Assembly (NCBI RefSeq): GCF_021513255.1
Contig: NZ_CP090977.1
Span: forward strand, 2,604,001-2,668,000
DNA: 64,000 nucleotides
Origin: Planococcus sp. 107-1
Lineage (GTDB): Bacteria; Bacillota; Bacilli; Bacillales_A; Planococcaceae
Direction of reading: 5' to 3'
A model generated the notes under the pieces. The model was given only the letters and a program-made list of their open reading frames with translations, did no database searches and was not told the origin of the DNA. A program made the position numbers and the translations under genes. Below are positions 18,090 through 28,800 of this stretch, in pieces (within the stretch, counting starts at the first letter, position 1; every line of letters starts with the position of its first letter).

Positions 18090-19109
18090 TTATGGCACAA
18101 TATTCTTCACGACTGGAATCTTCTGCAGCACCAAAATGACGCCAAATGAAATCAGGAAAATGAGGATCCACGATACAGGAATGCCAAATGCCGGGTGGAT
18201 CATCGTTTCATTTATTCCGAAGAATTTATTCAAGTAAAGCTGGACCAGCGGATGGATCACGTAGATGCCGAGCGTCGCCATGCTGATGCGGGTGATAATG
18301 GGATTCGGGTTTAGGCGATTGCTGAGCTTTTGGAAGAGGACAAATAAAAACAGCGAAATGAAAAAAGCGTTCGGCCTGTAATGTTCATAGTAGAATTCAT
18401 CGAGTTCACCTGCCTGATTGGTCAATGCCACGGTTCCCCAAATGGTCGCGATATAGCCGATCAGCGCTGTTGCACCGAGCCAGACCAAATGCTTTTTCGC
18501 CAGCGGATACATGACGAGATAGGCACCGAGCATGAAATAGCCGATATACGGTGAGAACAATCCGGCAGGCACGGCAAGTTCAAACTCCAAGTATTTTGGA
18601 AAGAACGGAAGGATGGCCGAGAATAGGAGCCAGAATCCGAGAAGCCATTGAAAGGCTTGCTGTGACATGTAGTGGACGAGGATGCGGAGGAAAGGCGCCA
18701 TCAAATACAATCCGAGAATCGTGTACATGAACCAAAGGTGGTAGTAGACATCCTCCGTCAGGAACAATTTCACCATTTCCCAGGCCGTATAGCTTTCGCC
18801 GAGTTCCATCACATTATAGACCAGATAAAAACCGCTCCAGACAACCAGCGGAATCAATAATTTGCTTAAACGCTTTTTCAAAAAATCGCCGACCGGTTCA
18901 TCCGGATGCCGCGTCAGCAGCAGCGCCCCGCTCAGCATGAAGAAAATCGGCACGCACCAGCGCAGGCCGGAATCGATGACGTTCGCAAATTGCCACGCCC
19001 ATTCATCTGTCGCCGCGCTATTGATGATTTTTGACACCACATGAACGCCGACAACCGCAACAATTGAGAACACACGAAGCCAGTCCATATAATCATATCG
19101 TTCGTTCAT
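18090..19109 (-). CDS. Acyltransferase-3 family membrane protein
   Basis: From ATG 19109 (site AAAGGGGCGGGG) the protein has 339 residues; a TTG at 19127 would add only MQRGGA and include the ribosome site. It is a polytopic membrane protein of about 10 helices with the acyltransferase-3 start YDYMDWLRVFSIVAVVGVHV, where the His of VGVHV is the conserved catalytic-type residue. Members move acetyl or other acyl groups onto surface sugars. It has no extracytoplasmic SGNH domain. A second member lies divergently at 19286. Acylation of cell-wall polysaccharide is a reasonable guess given the surroundings. Confidence 0.85.
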   Translation of the reverse strand: MNERYDYMDWLRVFSIVAVVGVHVVSKIINSAATDEWAWQFANVIDSGLRWCVPIFFMLSGALLLTRHPDEPVGDFLKKRLSKLLIPLVVWSGFYLVYNVMELGESYTAWEMVKLFLTEDVYYHLWFMYTILGLYLMAPFLRILVHYMSQQAFQWLLGFWLLFSAILPFFPKYLEFELAVPAGLFSPYIGYFMLGAYLVMYPLAKKHLVWLGATALIGYIATIWGTVALTNQAGELDEFYYEHYRPNAFFISLFLFVLFQKLSNRLNPNPIITRISMATLGIYVIHPLVQLYLNKFFGINETMIHPAFGIPVSWILIFLISFGVILVLQKIPVVKNIVP

Positions 19110-19209
19110 AGCCCCGCCCCTTTGCAAAAAATCTCTTTACCCTACACTTCCCCTTCCCATCAATTCTTGAAACTCCTGTTCCACTGAAACGAAACGGACA
19201 CATCCTACG

Positions 19210-19238
19210 TTCACCGCCAGCGCTTCATTTGATATAAT
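19210..19238 (+). promoter_or_regulatory. SigA-type promoter
   Basis: TTCACC (19210-19215) and TATAAT (19233-19238) are 17 bp apart. Transcription should begin near 19245, which excludes the GTG at 19241 as the start codon of the following gene and supports TTG 19286. Confidence 0.7.
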
Positions 19239-19285
19239 AGGTGCCGTTATCACAAAATGCATTTGCAAGAAACGGAGCACTCTTT

Positions 19286-20338
19286 TTGAAACCATTAAAC
19301 GAAATCAATATGATCCGGGCATTTGCCTGCCTCAGTGTCGTCTATAACCACGTGCTGACGAATTACGCAAAGTTCGCCGAAACGGATTTTACCGAAACCC
19401 CTGTATTTTTGGCCGTCCGCTATTTATTCTTATTTGCCACTCCTGTTTTCATCCTGATTTCCATCACCTTGCTTTCCCGGAATTACCCGGATAAGCTGCC
19501 GAAGGATTTTCTGTGGAAACGGGTCCAATATATTTTATTGCCGTACGTTTTGATCGGTTTGTTGTCTGCATACATCACTGCTGAACAAAGCGGCAGCGCC
19601 TTTTGGCCAACCGCTTGGAATATTATCGGTACCGGTGACTGGCACGGGTTTTTCATCCTTGTCATTTTCCAGTTTTACCTTTTGTATTACTTGCTGAACC
19701 GTTTCTTGCGGAGGATTAATCCTTTTGCTGCGCTTGCTGCCGCATTCGCATTGTCATTTGCGCATCTCTACGCCCTGGAGCATTTGGAAAGCTACCGCCT
19801 ATTCATTTTCGAAGAATATCCGCTCTGGTACCGGACTTTCATTTTTGCCTGGCTGTTCTATTTTGTCGCCGGCTTTTATATCGGCGTCTATTACGATAAG
19901 ATCTTTGCCTTTCTGGCTAATAAAATCTGGCTACCTTTGCTTGCAGCAGTAGCAAGCTTCAGCTGGATTTACTTTAATGCAGCGGAAACCGATTATACCT
20001 TGGTTTCAAGCGACCGCTACGATATGTTTTTCTACACCTTATCGGTTTACTTCCTGATAACGGTGCTGTTCCAGAAAATGAAAAAACCGCGTCCCTTGCT
20101 GGAAATCGTCAGCAGCTTTTCGTTTTTCATTTACCTATCGCATATGCTGTTCATTTTGGCACTCGGCCGCATCGTGAAAGTTTTTGAAAACAGTTTCCTT
20201 CTATATACGGGATCGCTGCTGTTGTTCACCGTCGGAATTTGCGTCGGCGTCGGCGCATTGTTGTATCTTTATCGCTGGACACAGTGGATTACGGGGCGCA
20301 ATCGCTTGATGGACCGCCTCCTCGCGAGATTTGAATAA
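19286..20338 (+). CDS. Acyltransferase-3 family membrane protein
   Basis: From TTG 19286 the protein has 350 residues and begins MKPLNEINMIRAFACLSVVY followed by NHVL, the acyltransferase-3 signature with its conserved His. About 10 membrane helices follow. The frame extends upstream to GTG 19241, but that lies at the -10 element. It resembles the neighbour at 18090 in family only. Such enzymes O-acylate polysaccharides or other surface carbohydrates; the acceptor here is unknown. A terminator directly follows. Confidence 0.85.
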   Translation: MKPLNEINMIRAFACLSVVYNHVLTNYAKFAETDFTETPVFLAVRYLFLFATPVFILISITLLSRNYPDKLPKDFLWKRVQYILLPYVLIGLLSAYITAEQSGSAFWPTAWNIIGTGDWHGFFILVIFQFYLLYYLLNRFLRRINPFAALAAAFALSFAHLYALEHLESYRLFIFEEYPLWYRTFIFAWLFYFVAGFYIGVYYDKIFAFLANKIWLPLLAAVASFSWIYFNAAETDYTLVSSDRYDMFFYTLSVYFLITVLFQKMKKPRPLLEIVSSFSFFIYLSHMLFILALGRIVKVFENSFLLYTGSLLLFTVGICVGVGALLYLYRWTQWITGRNRLMDRLLARFE

Positions 20339-20339
20339 A

Positions 20340-20375
20340 GAAAGACCGATTCGATTTTGAATCGGTCTTTTTTTA
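20340..20375 (+). terminator. Rho-independent terminator
   Basis: Stem AAAGACCGATTC / GAATCGGTCTTT followed by a T-run. The loop-proximal half (ACCGATTC/GAATCGGT) is the same as in the hairpin at 20631-20663, which terminates the convergent gene. Confidence 0.9.
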
Positions 20376-20424
20376 TAGATGGTTACCGGAAGATGGGAGT
20401 CGCTTGTAAAAAATGCTGCCTTCT

Positions 20425-20618
20425 TTCCCGCTTTTTGCTATAAGCGGAAAGCATCCGATCGTCCTTTTGAACTTGGTCTTGGATGAAAGGCTCTTCCATT
20501 TGATGAATTGCTCTATAATTTGAATGAGTTTCCCGTAAGAACCTTTGAGTTTCCCTCAAATCCGTCCGAGTTGCTCGCAAATACCCTTGGGTTTCCCTCA
20601 TTTCCCTGTAAGTTTCCC
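20425..20618. repeat. Stem-loop companion plus 21-bp phased array, class B, 6 units
   Basis: The companion (20425-20476) has the stem CCGCTTTTTGCTATAAGCGG followed by AAAGCATCC and CTTTTGAACTT. Array words (GAATTGCTC, GAGTTTCCC, GAGTTTCCC, GAGTTGCTC, GGGTTTCCC, AAGTTTCCC) start at 20505, 20526, 20547, 20568, 20589 and 20610. The array lies between two convergent terminators. Confidence 0.88.
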
Positions 20619-20625
20619 GTAACTA

Positions 20626-20668
20626 TAAAAAAGGGACCGATTCGCAAACTGAATCGGTCCCTTTTTCT
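20626..20668 (-). terminator. Rho-independent terminator
   Basis: Stem AAGGGACCGATTC / GAATCGGTCCCTT on the minus strand, with flanking A and T runs. It directly follows TAA/TAG of the in-frame SLH end at 20669, which supports 20669 rather than 20598 as the true end of the subtilase. Confidence 0.9.
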
Positions 20669-22850
20669 TTATTCCACTAATCGGTAAATGAATACCGCTA
20701 GCTGGCCTCTTGTAATATTTCGTGAAACGCCAAATTGCGTTGGCGTCAATCCGTCGGTCACGTCGTTTGCAACTAAGGCGTTGACCGCATCTGCGTAAGC
20801 GGGACGAAACATCTGTGAAAGCGGATGTTTGATTGCCTGCCTCCAAGTCATAAGCCCGCTGCAGAATGATCGCCACTTCGCCGCGCGTGAGCGGATCGTA
20901 GGAACCAAACCGCGTTGCTGTCTTGCCGCCGATGATGCCCGCTTGTTTCAAGGCATTAACGGCTCCTACTGCACGGTCCGGCACGTCGCCGAAACCGGAT
21001 GGACGAGCATTCGCTGTATTCAAGCCGAGTTCCTTCGCGAGCCAGACCGCTGCATCCGCGCGGATGATCGGGTCGGTGACGCCAAATTCAACAGCAGATT
21101 TTCCTTGCGTAATTCCTCGCTGCACTAAATAATCAACTGCCGGTGCGTAGAACGATGGGACATCGTCGAAATGGATTTTATTCGGCGCCGTTTGAGGATT
21201 TGGACTGTTGACTATAACAGTCGCCGTTTGGCCGCCGAATGAGAGCGAGATGGTTGCCATGCCATAGCCTTGAACAGTGATCTTGCCATTCGAAACCGTC
21301 GCAATCGCTTCATTGCTCGAAGTCCAAACAGCTTCGTTCGTTACCGTTTCTTTTTGGCTATTTTTAAACGTGGCTGCTGCAGAAACTGTGAACACGTCAC
21401 CAGGTTTTCCAACGAGTGTCGTCTGGTCCGCTTCCAACTTCACAACAGGATTTGCTTCAGGCTGCGGAACCGTGATGGTCGCCGTTGCCGATTTGCCGCC
21501 GAAAGTCGCTGTAATGGTTGTGCTGCCATATGCTTTTAACTGAACCTTGCCGTTTGCAACCGTGGCAACCTTTACATCAGCGGACGACCAGACCGCATCA
21601 GGCGTTACATTTTGTACACCGCCGTCTTGGAACGTCGCCGTCGCAGATAAACTGAACGAATCGCCAGGCGCTCCCGTTATGGCTTTTGAATTCAATGCCA
21701 GATTGGCCACCGCATTAACCTGTTGAGAACGCGGCGGTGCTGTAAAGGATGACGCCCGGATGATGCCGTAGCCATAGTACGGATCTTTCCCTGCCGGACC
21801 TGCGTCTCGGGTATGGTCGATCAATACTTGCCGCAGTTCTTTATTCGTCAAACTCGGATAAGCTTGTTTGATCAAAGCAAGTTCGCCGGCGACATAAGGC
21901 GTCGCCATCGATGTTCCGCTTAAGTAAGCGTACTGGTTGCCGGTATAGGTGCTTAAAATCCGCTCGCCCGGCGCCGCCACTTCGACTGTGCTGCCGGTTG
22001 AAGAAAAATCAGCCCGTTTTGAAGAGCGGTCAACCGCCCCGACCGCAATAACGGATGGATAGCGGGCAGGGAAATCGACCGTATCGCCTGCTCCTACTGA
22101 ATCGCCGTCGTTCCCTGCAGCAGCCACGATTAATAATCCGCTGGCATATGCTTTATCCGCTGCCGATTTAAAAGCGGTCGAACCCGTCTGTGAACCTGCG
22201 CTTAGATTAATGATGTCCATATCATTGGCAACTGACCAATTGATGCCTTCGATCATATCGGACACATAAGCCTGGCCCTTTGCATCAAAAGCTTTCACCG
22301 CATAAAGCTCCGCATCATATGCGACTCCTTTAACGCCGTAGCTATTATTCAATCCGCCTATAATTCCCGCCACATGAGTGCCATGCCCTTGGTCATCTGC
22401 GTAGGAATTTGTATAATCTACAGTCGATATGCCACCAGCCAGCTTTAAATCTTCATGGCGCGAAATTCCAGAGTCGATGACAGAAATCTTGATGCCTTCT
22501 CCCGTAAAGCCGGAATTCCATGCAGCCGGGATGTTGCTTGAAGCAATTCCCCAATCTTCCATCTGCGCTTGAAGTTCGACAACCGCATCTTCTTCTATAG
22601 AAAGGATTGCAGGATCTTGCCGCAATTCATTAATCGCGGAATCCGTTAGTTCCGCTGAAGCGATATCAACTTCCTCGAATGCTTCTGTTGCCGTTCCACC
22701 TGCGTCCACAATGATTTCTTCCATGTCGGCTTGCTCATCAAAAACCACAATCATCTTTTGTTCCTTTTCGCCTTGGGCCGATGCCGGGATTTCGCCCACC
22801 CCAAATACGAGCAGCACCAACGCCATAAATCCACTTCCGATAACTTTCAA
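20669..22850 (-). CDS. SLH-anchored subtilase, frameshifted near 20798
   Basis: TTG 22850 follows AAAGGAG. The protein has a signal peptide (1-25), I9 propeptide (30-95) and S8 domain with Asp126 (VIDSGIS), His156 (GHGTHVAG) and Ser314 (SGTSMATPYVAG). Two Big-2-like Ig repeats (about 385-550) and three SLH repeats follow. As written, the frame leaves the SLH pattern after FTDVSSR and runs to 20598 in nonsense. Dropping one base in CGCTTACGC near 20798 gives RYADAVNALV and a normal third SLH ending at 20669, for 726 residues in a length divisible by three. The indel is probably a sequencing error; if real, the anchor is damaged. Confidence 0.88.
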
Positions 22851-23353
22851 TTGCAGAACTCCTTTATGAAATAAAATTTATAAAATGAATCCATAAATTT
22901 ACATTATTTTTAGTATCTTTCCATTATCAGTATATAATTTTTGCATGCTAGACGTCTATTTTATTCGCTTTTTATTAAATTATTATTTCAAAGTAGAGAA
23001 AATTATCAATCTATTATGTAGATGTAAGAAAAAGTAAACTTATCTACAGCTTCAGGTAAAATTTTCTTGTCACATAAAAAATCTCAAAATTCAATAATTT
23101 TGTAATAAACCAAATGCTGCTTTTCCAGATCAATGCTGGATAGTGTAATAGTACACTTTCCCTTTTACCACATTTTTCTTGAAATATATCCTGTTTTATA
23201 CCCTTTTTTTTACATTTTTAAGGATCTAAACGAGCGCAAAATTGAAATATTTATTGCATATAACCACTATTTCTGATTTTTAAACATTTGGAAGCGATTT
23301 TTTATTTCTTGAAAAAGCTTGATATAACTGGGTTTATTAAACAAATTTTTCTT
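22851..23353. other. Long AT-rich region upstream of divergent secreted genes
   Basis: This is the first 500 bp of a 637-bp gap between the divergent genes at 22850 and 23488. It is AT-rich with poly-T tracts and no ORF with a ribosome site. I see no stem typical of a terminator, riboswitch or RNA gene in it. Confidence 0.5.
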
Positions 23354-23370
23354 TGTAATGAAACTGTAAT
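23354..23370 (+). promoter_or_regulatory. WalR box
   Basis: TGTAAT-GAAAC-TGTAAT matches the WalR consensus TGTWAH-N5-TGTWAH exactly. It lies 21 bp upstream of the -35 element of the NlpC/P60 gene, an activating position. WalRK is known to control wall hydrolases in Bacillales. Confidence 0.75.
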
Positions 23371-23391
23371 ATAACTGCAATCTTACTGACG

Positions 23392-23420
23392 TTGTTTTTA
23401 AATACACAAGCCTATATAGT
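23392..23420 (+). promoter_or_regulatory. SigA-type promoter
   Basis: TTGTTT (23392-23397) and TATAGT (23415-23420) are separated by 17 bp. This implies a leader of about 60 nt before the TTG start at 23488. Confidence 0.6.
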
Positions 23421-23487
23421 TAAAAACAGATTCCAACGAAATTAAAAACTTATATTTAGATAATATAAAACGACAGGGGAAATAAAT

Positions 23488-24252
23488 TTGAAGAAATTTG
23501 TCTTTTCAGTATTAGCAGCAAGTACACTACTCCTTAGCCAAACAGCCACGGATGCACAAGCAGCCTTCAATACAAACGACGAGGTTCTTTCAACTTATGA
23601 ATCCACTACTTCCGTAGAAACTTCTGTAGAAGTTGAGCAAGTTGCAGCAAGCAAAGCAACTGCTAAATCCGGAACTTTCAAAACAAAATACAACACGAAC
23701 GTACGCCAGGATGCTGGCACAAAATATAAAGTTGTCACTCTAGCTAAAGCAGGCACTAAAGTTACTGCCACTCACCAAAAGAAAGTCGGCAAAGAAACTT
23801 GGTACAAAGTAAAAGCGAACGGCAAAGCCGGTTGGGTTTTGAGCTCACTTCTTACTTCAACATCTTCTTCAGTAGCTAAAGTATCAAACACAGCTTCAGC
23901 TTCAACAATCGTTTCTAAAGCATTGGCACTTAAAGGAATTCCATACAAATTCGGCGGCACAACAACTGCTGGATTCGATTGCAGCGGATTCACTCAATAT
24001 GTATTCAAGCAAGCAGGAATCAACATTTCACGCACTACAACAACTCAGTTTGCTGAATCGACAACTGTTTCAACTCCACAAGCTGGAGATCTAGTATTCT
24101 TCGCAAACACATACCGCGCTGGGATCTCTCACGTCGGGATCTACATCGGGAACAACCAGTTCGTTCACGCTGGCGGATCTAAAGCAGAAGTAGTTAGCTT
24201 AAACAACTCTTACTGGGGACCAAAATTCCACAGCTTCAAACGCATCAACTAA
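23488..24252 (+). CDS. Secreted SH3b - NlpC/P60 endopeptidase
   Basis: TTG 23488 follows AGGGGAAAT. The 254-residue protein has a signal peptide (1-26), an SH3b domain (about 62-122, with YNTNVRQDAGTKYKVV) and an NlpC/P60 domain (140-254). The catalytic residues are Cys165 (FDCSGFTQ), His215 (ISHVGIYI) and His227 (FVHAGGS). Enzymes of this type cut D-Glu-mDAP/L-Lys type bonds within peptidoglycan stems during growth and separation. A perfect WalR box upstream fits a growth-linked autolysin. Codon use is biased towards AT-ending favoured codons, suggesting high expression. Confidence 0.9.
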   Translation: MKKFVFSVLAASTLLLSQTATDAQAAFNTNDEVLSTYESTTSVETSVEVEQVAASKATAKSGTFKTKYNTNVRQDAGTKYKVVTLAKAGTKVTATHQKKVGKETWYKVKANGKAGWVLSSLLTSTSSSVAKVSNTASASTIVSKALALKGIPYKFGGTTTAGFDCSGFTQYVFKQAGINISRTTTTQFAESTTVSTPQAGDLVFFANTYRAGISHVGIYIGNNQFVHAGGSKAEVVSLNNSYWGPKFHSFKRIN

Positions 24253-24264
24253 TCAAATACAGAA

Positions 24265-24297
24265 GAGCCAAGCAGTTATTGCTTGGCTCTTTTTTTG
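24265..24297 (+). terminator. Rho-independent terminator
   Basis: Stem GAGCCAAGC / GCTTGGCTC followed by seven or more T residues. Confidence 0.9.
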
Positions 24298-24332
24298 TGC
24301 GTTTTTTTATATAGAAGGAATTTTTTATAAGG

Positions 24333-24383
24333 GGTAATTTCGCATGCTCAAAGGGTGATTTCGATAAGAAAAAAGTTGATTTC
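24333..24383. repeat. 21-bp phased array, class A (reverse orientation), 3 units
   Basis: GGTAATTTC, GGTGATTTC and GTTGATTTC start at 24333, 24354 and 24375, exactly 21 bp apart, between two convergent terminators. They are the reverse complement of the GAAATYAMC words seen elsewhere. Confidence 0.8.
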
Positions 24384-24397
24384 ACATAAAACTCCAC

Positions 24398-24430
24398 AAA
24401 AAAAGAGAGCCGGCACTTAAGCCGGCTCCC
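24398..24430 (-). terminator. Rho-independent terminator
   Basis: Stem GAGCCGGC / GCCGGCTC with a T-run on the minus strand, adjoining the stop codon of the protease gene. Confidence 0.85.
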
Positions 24431-25727
24431 TTACTTCATTTCAATATTCTTGATCTGGTAATCTCCGTATCCATCAATCACGACGGTATAAATCGCTGTG
24501 TGCTCGATGGTTGAGGTCTCTCCTGTTTCTTCATCGTGATAAGTCAATGTAGCTCGCGCCTCGACAAGCGCCTCTTCCTCGCCAATTACGACACTTTCAA
24601 TAGAAGGAACGACAGCATCGAATGTGCGCGTCTCGCTGCGATTCGTTTCGACGAAGTTTTTACCTTCTGTCGCTCCTTGGCTATCCGGCAGCAAATACGA
24701 CTCGTAATATGCCAGTTCCGGATCATTCAACGAATACGGCAGCAATTCGTAATACGCTGTGATGAAGTCGCGCAGAATCGTTTCTTCAAAGAATGCATCT
24801 TTCACATCCGGCAAAACAATTTCCTCTTCTTCATACGTGATCGGATCCGCTGCCCAAGCATTTAGCTGGTCCACAACCGAATACATAGGAATGGCATAGC
24901 CAATTTCCGGATTGTCTTCCAGGATAATCGAGTTGATGCCTAGTACTTTTTCGCTTTCCAAATCGATCAACGGGCCGCCGCTCGACCCTTTCTTCAATAC
25001 GGCCGTCATTTCATACATATCCGTGTACTCATAGCCGTCTGAGAAACTTGCACCAGTTGCGGTGATTTCCCCTTCTGTTACGGTGTTGCTGACGTCTCCT
25101 GGGCTACCGATCGCCACTACATCCGTTCCTGGCTCTGCAGGTGATGTCGCGATGCCCATCGGCTGTTTACCGGCCAGTTCTTCAACCCGCACCAATGCAA
25201 TGTCTTCTGTTTCAGAAATTCCGGCAATCTGGCCGCTGAACTCTTGGCCATCGCTATTCTTCAAGACGATATACGACGCATCTCGCACCACGTGAGCGCT
25301 CGTCACGATATCGCCTTGCGTGTTATACAAGAATCCAGATCCCTGCTCTAAATCCGTGTAGATCGTATAGACATGCGCTTTGGCATTGGCGATCATCAAC
25401 GAACTGTCTTTTTTCGGCGGGATGATGACGGTTTCCGTCTTCACCGGCTCTTCGGGTTTACTTTCCACTGCGTTTTCGACCGTGCCTTGCACGACTTCTT
25501 CCGGCGCTTCCAGTTCTTCGATTTCACTGACATCAAATCCCGTATACACCATTCCCCGCGAAATCCTCTTTCATCGGCGGTGAGGCATTCGATTTCGAAT
25601 CCGGCGTAAAGGCTAAAAAGTAAGCCCCCAGCCCAATCGCTGCCAATAAAATCAAAGAAACTATGCTAAGAAGCAACCGTTTGCGCGATTGGTTCTGCTG
25701 CTTGCGTTTTCCTGTTCGGTTATTCAT
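24431..25727 (-). CDS. Membrane-tethered trypsin-like serine protease, frameshifted near 25552
   Basis: The N-terminal part (ATG 25727, residues 1-58) has a basic start and one membrane helix (about 17-39); it runs out of frame at 25533. The rest begins MVYTGFDVSE at 25552. Removing one A from GGGGAATGG joins them into 431 residues. The protease domain has His in TSAHVVRD, Asp in EDIALVRV and Ser in GSSGGPL, then an NTF2/TcaA-like module of about 120 residues. It is a paralogue of 595-1992 without the zinc ribbon. The protease should face outward. As the overlap falls exactly between tether and catalytic domain, a sequencing indel is the simplest explanation. Confidence 0.85.
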
Positions 25728-25856
25728 CTATTCATTCAACTCGCTTCTGCTTTTCTCGTCATATAATAGACGGCCCAAAAGCCATTTGGTTTCAATTCCT
25801 TCCTATTATAGCAAGTGAATTGTGCGGTTGCCAGAAACGAGGGGGCTATTTACAGC

Positions 25857-25891
25857 AAAAAAGCTGCAGCCTTGGAGGCTACAGCTTTTTT
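25857..25891 (-). terminator. Rho-independent terminator
   Basis: Stem AAAAAGCTGTAGCCT / GGCTGCAGCTTTTT on the minus strand, directly after the nuclease stop codon. Confidence 0.85.
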
Positions 25892-25892
25892 A

Positions 25893-28800
25893 TTAATCTA
25901 GTAAATCCATTTTATCAAGTCCGCGGTAAAGGATGACAATGGTTTCAGCACGTGTGATATCAGCTTTTGGATCAAACTTATTATGCACACGGCCGGAAAT
26001 GATGCCAAGACCGTAAGCTTTCGCTACTGCCTCTACTGCGTGTTTGCCGACTTTTTTCGCATCTGCAAACTTGTGGGAAGCATCAATGCCTTCTAAAAGC
26101 GAAGCATCTTGATACTCGATTGCGCGGATCATCATCGCGGCAATTTCTTCACGCGTGATTTCAGCATCCGGATCATAGGTACCGTCCGTTTTACCGAAGA
26201 CGATGCCTGCTCTTGCAGCCGCTTCGATTCCCTGGTAAGCCCATGCTTTAGACGTTCTCACATCTTTAAATGTACCTTCGTATTCTTTCAATGGCAATTC
26301 CAAAGCACGCGCTAATAGCACGGCGAATTCAGAACGTGAAAGTTTGCTTTCAGGTTCGAACGCTTCTGTGGATTTTCCGAAGACAATCCCTTTTGAAGCA
26401 AGTGCTTCAATTTGTTTTTTCGCCCAGTGGGATTGGATATCATCAAAAGTTACAGGTTCTGGAACTTCCGGTTTTTCTGGCTCAACAGGTTTTTCCGGTT
26501 CAACTGGCGGATTTGGATATGAAGGATTCTCAGGTATTGTTACCGGCTTTTTCAAATCCATTTGTACCAGAACAGGATCGTGGTCAGAAGCACGTCCGTG
26601 CTCTTCCATAAACATTGAGTTGATGTGAATCATATCGATTTCTGTTCTATCTTTCAAGTTCTTCGTTACTAATACATGATCAAGAACCTGGGAGTTTCCT
26701 TGGTAATAGTAAGAGTAACGGTCTTCTACTGGCACATCTTCGACTTTATTCGCCAAAATATCGCCTTTTAATGCAGCTAGAGCTGGTGTGAATTCAAAAT
26801 CATTCATATCTCCTGCTACAACCACATTCAAATTAGGGTTTTGAGCCAAACCTTCTTTGATGAAACCATTAATCGCTTTTGCCAATTCAATGCGTTCAGG
26901 TACAGACCCTAAAGTAGGAGGCTGATTCTTGCCGAATAGCGGCTGATCTCCGCCTTTTGAATTTAAGTGAGCACCGATAACGACTACTTGCTCCCCTTGG
27001 AATTCAAATTGCGCTGCCAGTGGTTTTCGTGTACCCGGCATTGGAATCGGTTGGACACGACCTGGGTTCAACGCAAGTTCACCATTTACCCAAGAATTCG
27101 TTTCTGTTGCTGACCCTTTCGTTCCTTCGGATAATTTAACACGGTCGGGGTTGTACAAGTAGCCGACACGGATATTCCCGCCCGGCTCCCCGCCGTCCTG
27201 ATTGTATTCAGGTGCAATATCCGTCCATTTGTATGTCGGGCCGCCTGCAGCTTCAATGCCGCTGATCAACCGTTCATAAGTTGCGGTTGCATCGCTGTTT
27301 CCTGTAGTTTTAGGACCGTCGTTGTCCTGTACTTCCACCATCACGATGATATCTGGAGAGTTCAGATCTTCGACGAATGATTCAGCAATGCGCTCCGCTT
27401 TCTCATTTGACGTATGGCTTGGATCTGCAGAGAAGTTCTCTACGTTATAAGAAGCTACTGTCAATTTATCGTTTTGTTTTTTGATCCACGTTTGCTCTGG
27501 TGCAGTGCCGCCATCCACGAGTGTTGGCAGGTCGCTTTCCACTGCCCAGATCTTGTAGTTGCCGAAGCCAAAGCCTAGGACGCCGACTGGAGTTCCATCA
27601 AACGAATCGCCAGCTTTTGCAATGAATTTTTCATTGTCAATATCGAAAGCGATGCGCTCTGGGTTGTAATCGTCTTCTGCAATCAAGATGCCGCCTTGTT
27701 TATGGAAAGCATTATTTGTCGCATTTTTAGAAACGACAATTACCTCTCCGTAGCTTTGAGGGCCAACGATTTGGGCATCCGCTACACCGACGCGCATCAA
27801 TTCAAGCGATTCCCAGAAATCAATGCCATCAACATCTGGATTGAATTGAGTCAATCCGTCCGTATCAATGTTCTTAGTCGGCGGGAAAACGTCTTTTCCG
27901 ATGACAATCGGTGCCGGAAGTTCCGCAGTACCGGTTTTCACTGCATCTGTTGCGCGGATGCGGTAATCGGAAGGTCACTTGCCTTCATGTCTGAATAGCC
28001 TTCTTGATTATGTTCTTCAACCGTTCCACTAACTGTGACCAAATCACCGACTTTTAAGCCATTCGAAGCTTTATTGACCATGATTGCTTCTGAAGTCGTC
28101 AAATCGTCATCTGGATTTGTGTCTTGAATAACAAAGTTTGATGAGTTGTAAAGATGCGTCACCACACCTGTAATTCCTGTCACTGTTGCATTCTGATAAT
28201 CCGAATAATGGCCATCGCCTTGGATATCCCGGATTTTCAGATCTTTCGTTTTAAGGACCGTGTATTCGAACGAGAACACTTCTGAAGTCTCGTCTCCAAC
28301 AGCAATCGCTTTGATCACAGTGTCTTTTGTCAATTCGATCGGCGCTGTGTATTTTGTGTTTGCTGGAGTTGGCGTTGAGCCATCCAGCGTATAGTAGATG
28401 TCCGCATTTTCCCAGCCCGATTGAAGAGTGATAGCTGTTCCTTCTGAAACAACTCCCGGGAAGATGTCTGCGTAAACTGCAGGTTTGTTGACTAAATCAA
28501 AGCTTTCGCTGCCTAAAGTTTTCACTTGGTACACTGTATTGAATTTTGACGCGATTCCTGTTACATGAATCAAATCGCCTTCTTTGTATTGCTTGATAAA
28601 TTGATCATAAAGCAATCCGTTGCGGTTATCGTTGCGGATTGTTATCGATTCGCCGTTTTCTGCAAGCGCTGTAAATTCAAACGTGCCGTAATTTAAGGAT
28701 TTCAAGTCAGTAATCGTTACATTTTTAAGTTCAATCAATTCGCCTTGTGTGCTTTCACCGATGCCCGCAGGAGTCAGTATTTGCAAAGCTGGCAGCTCAT

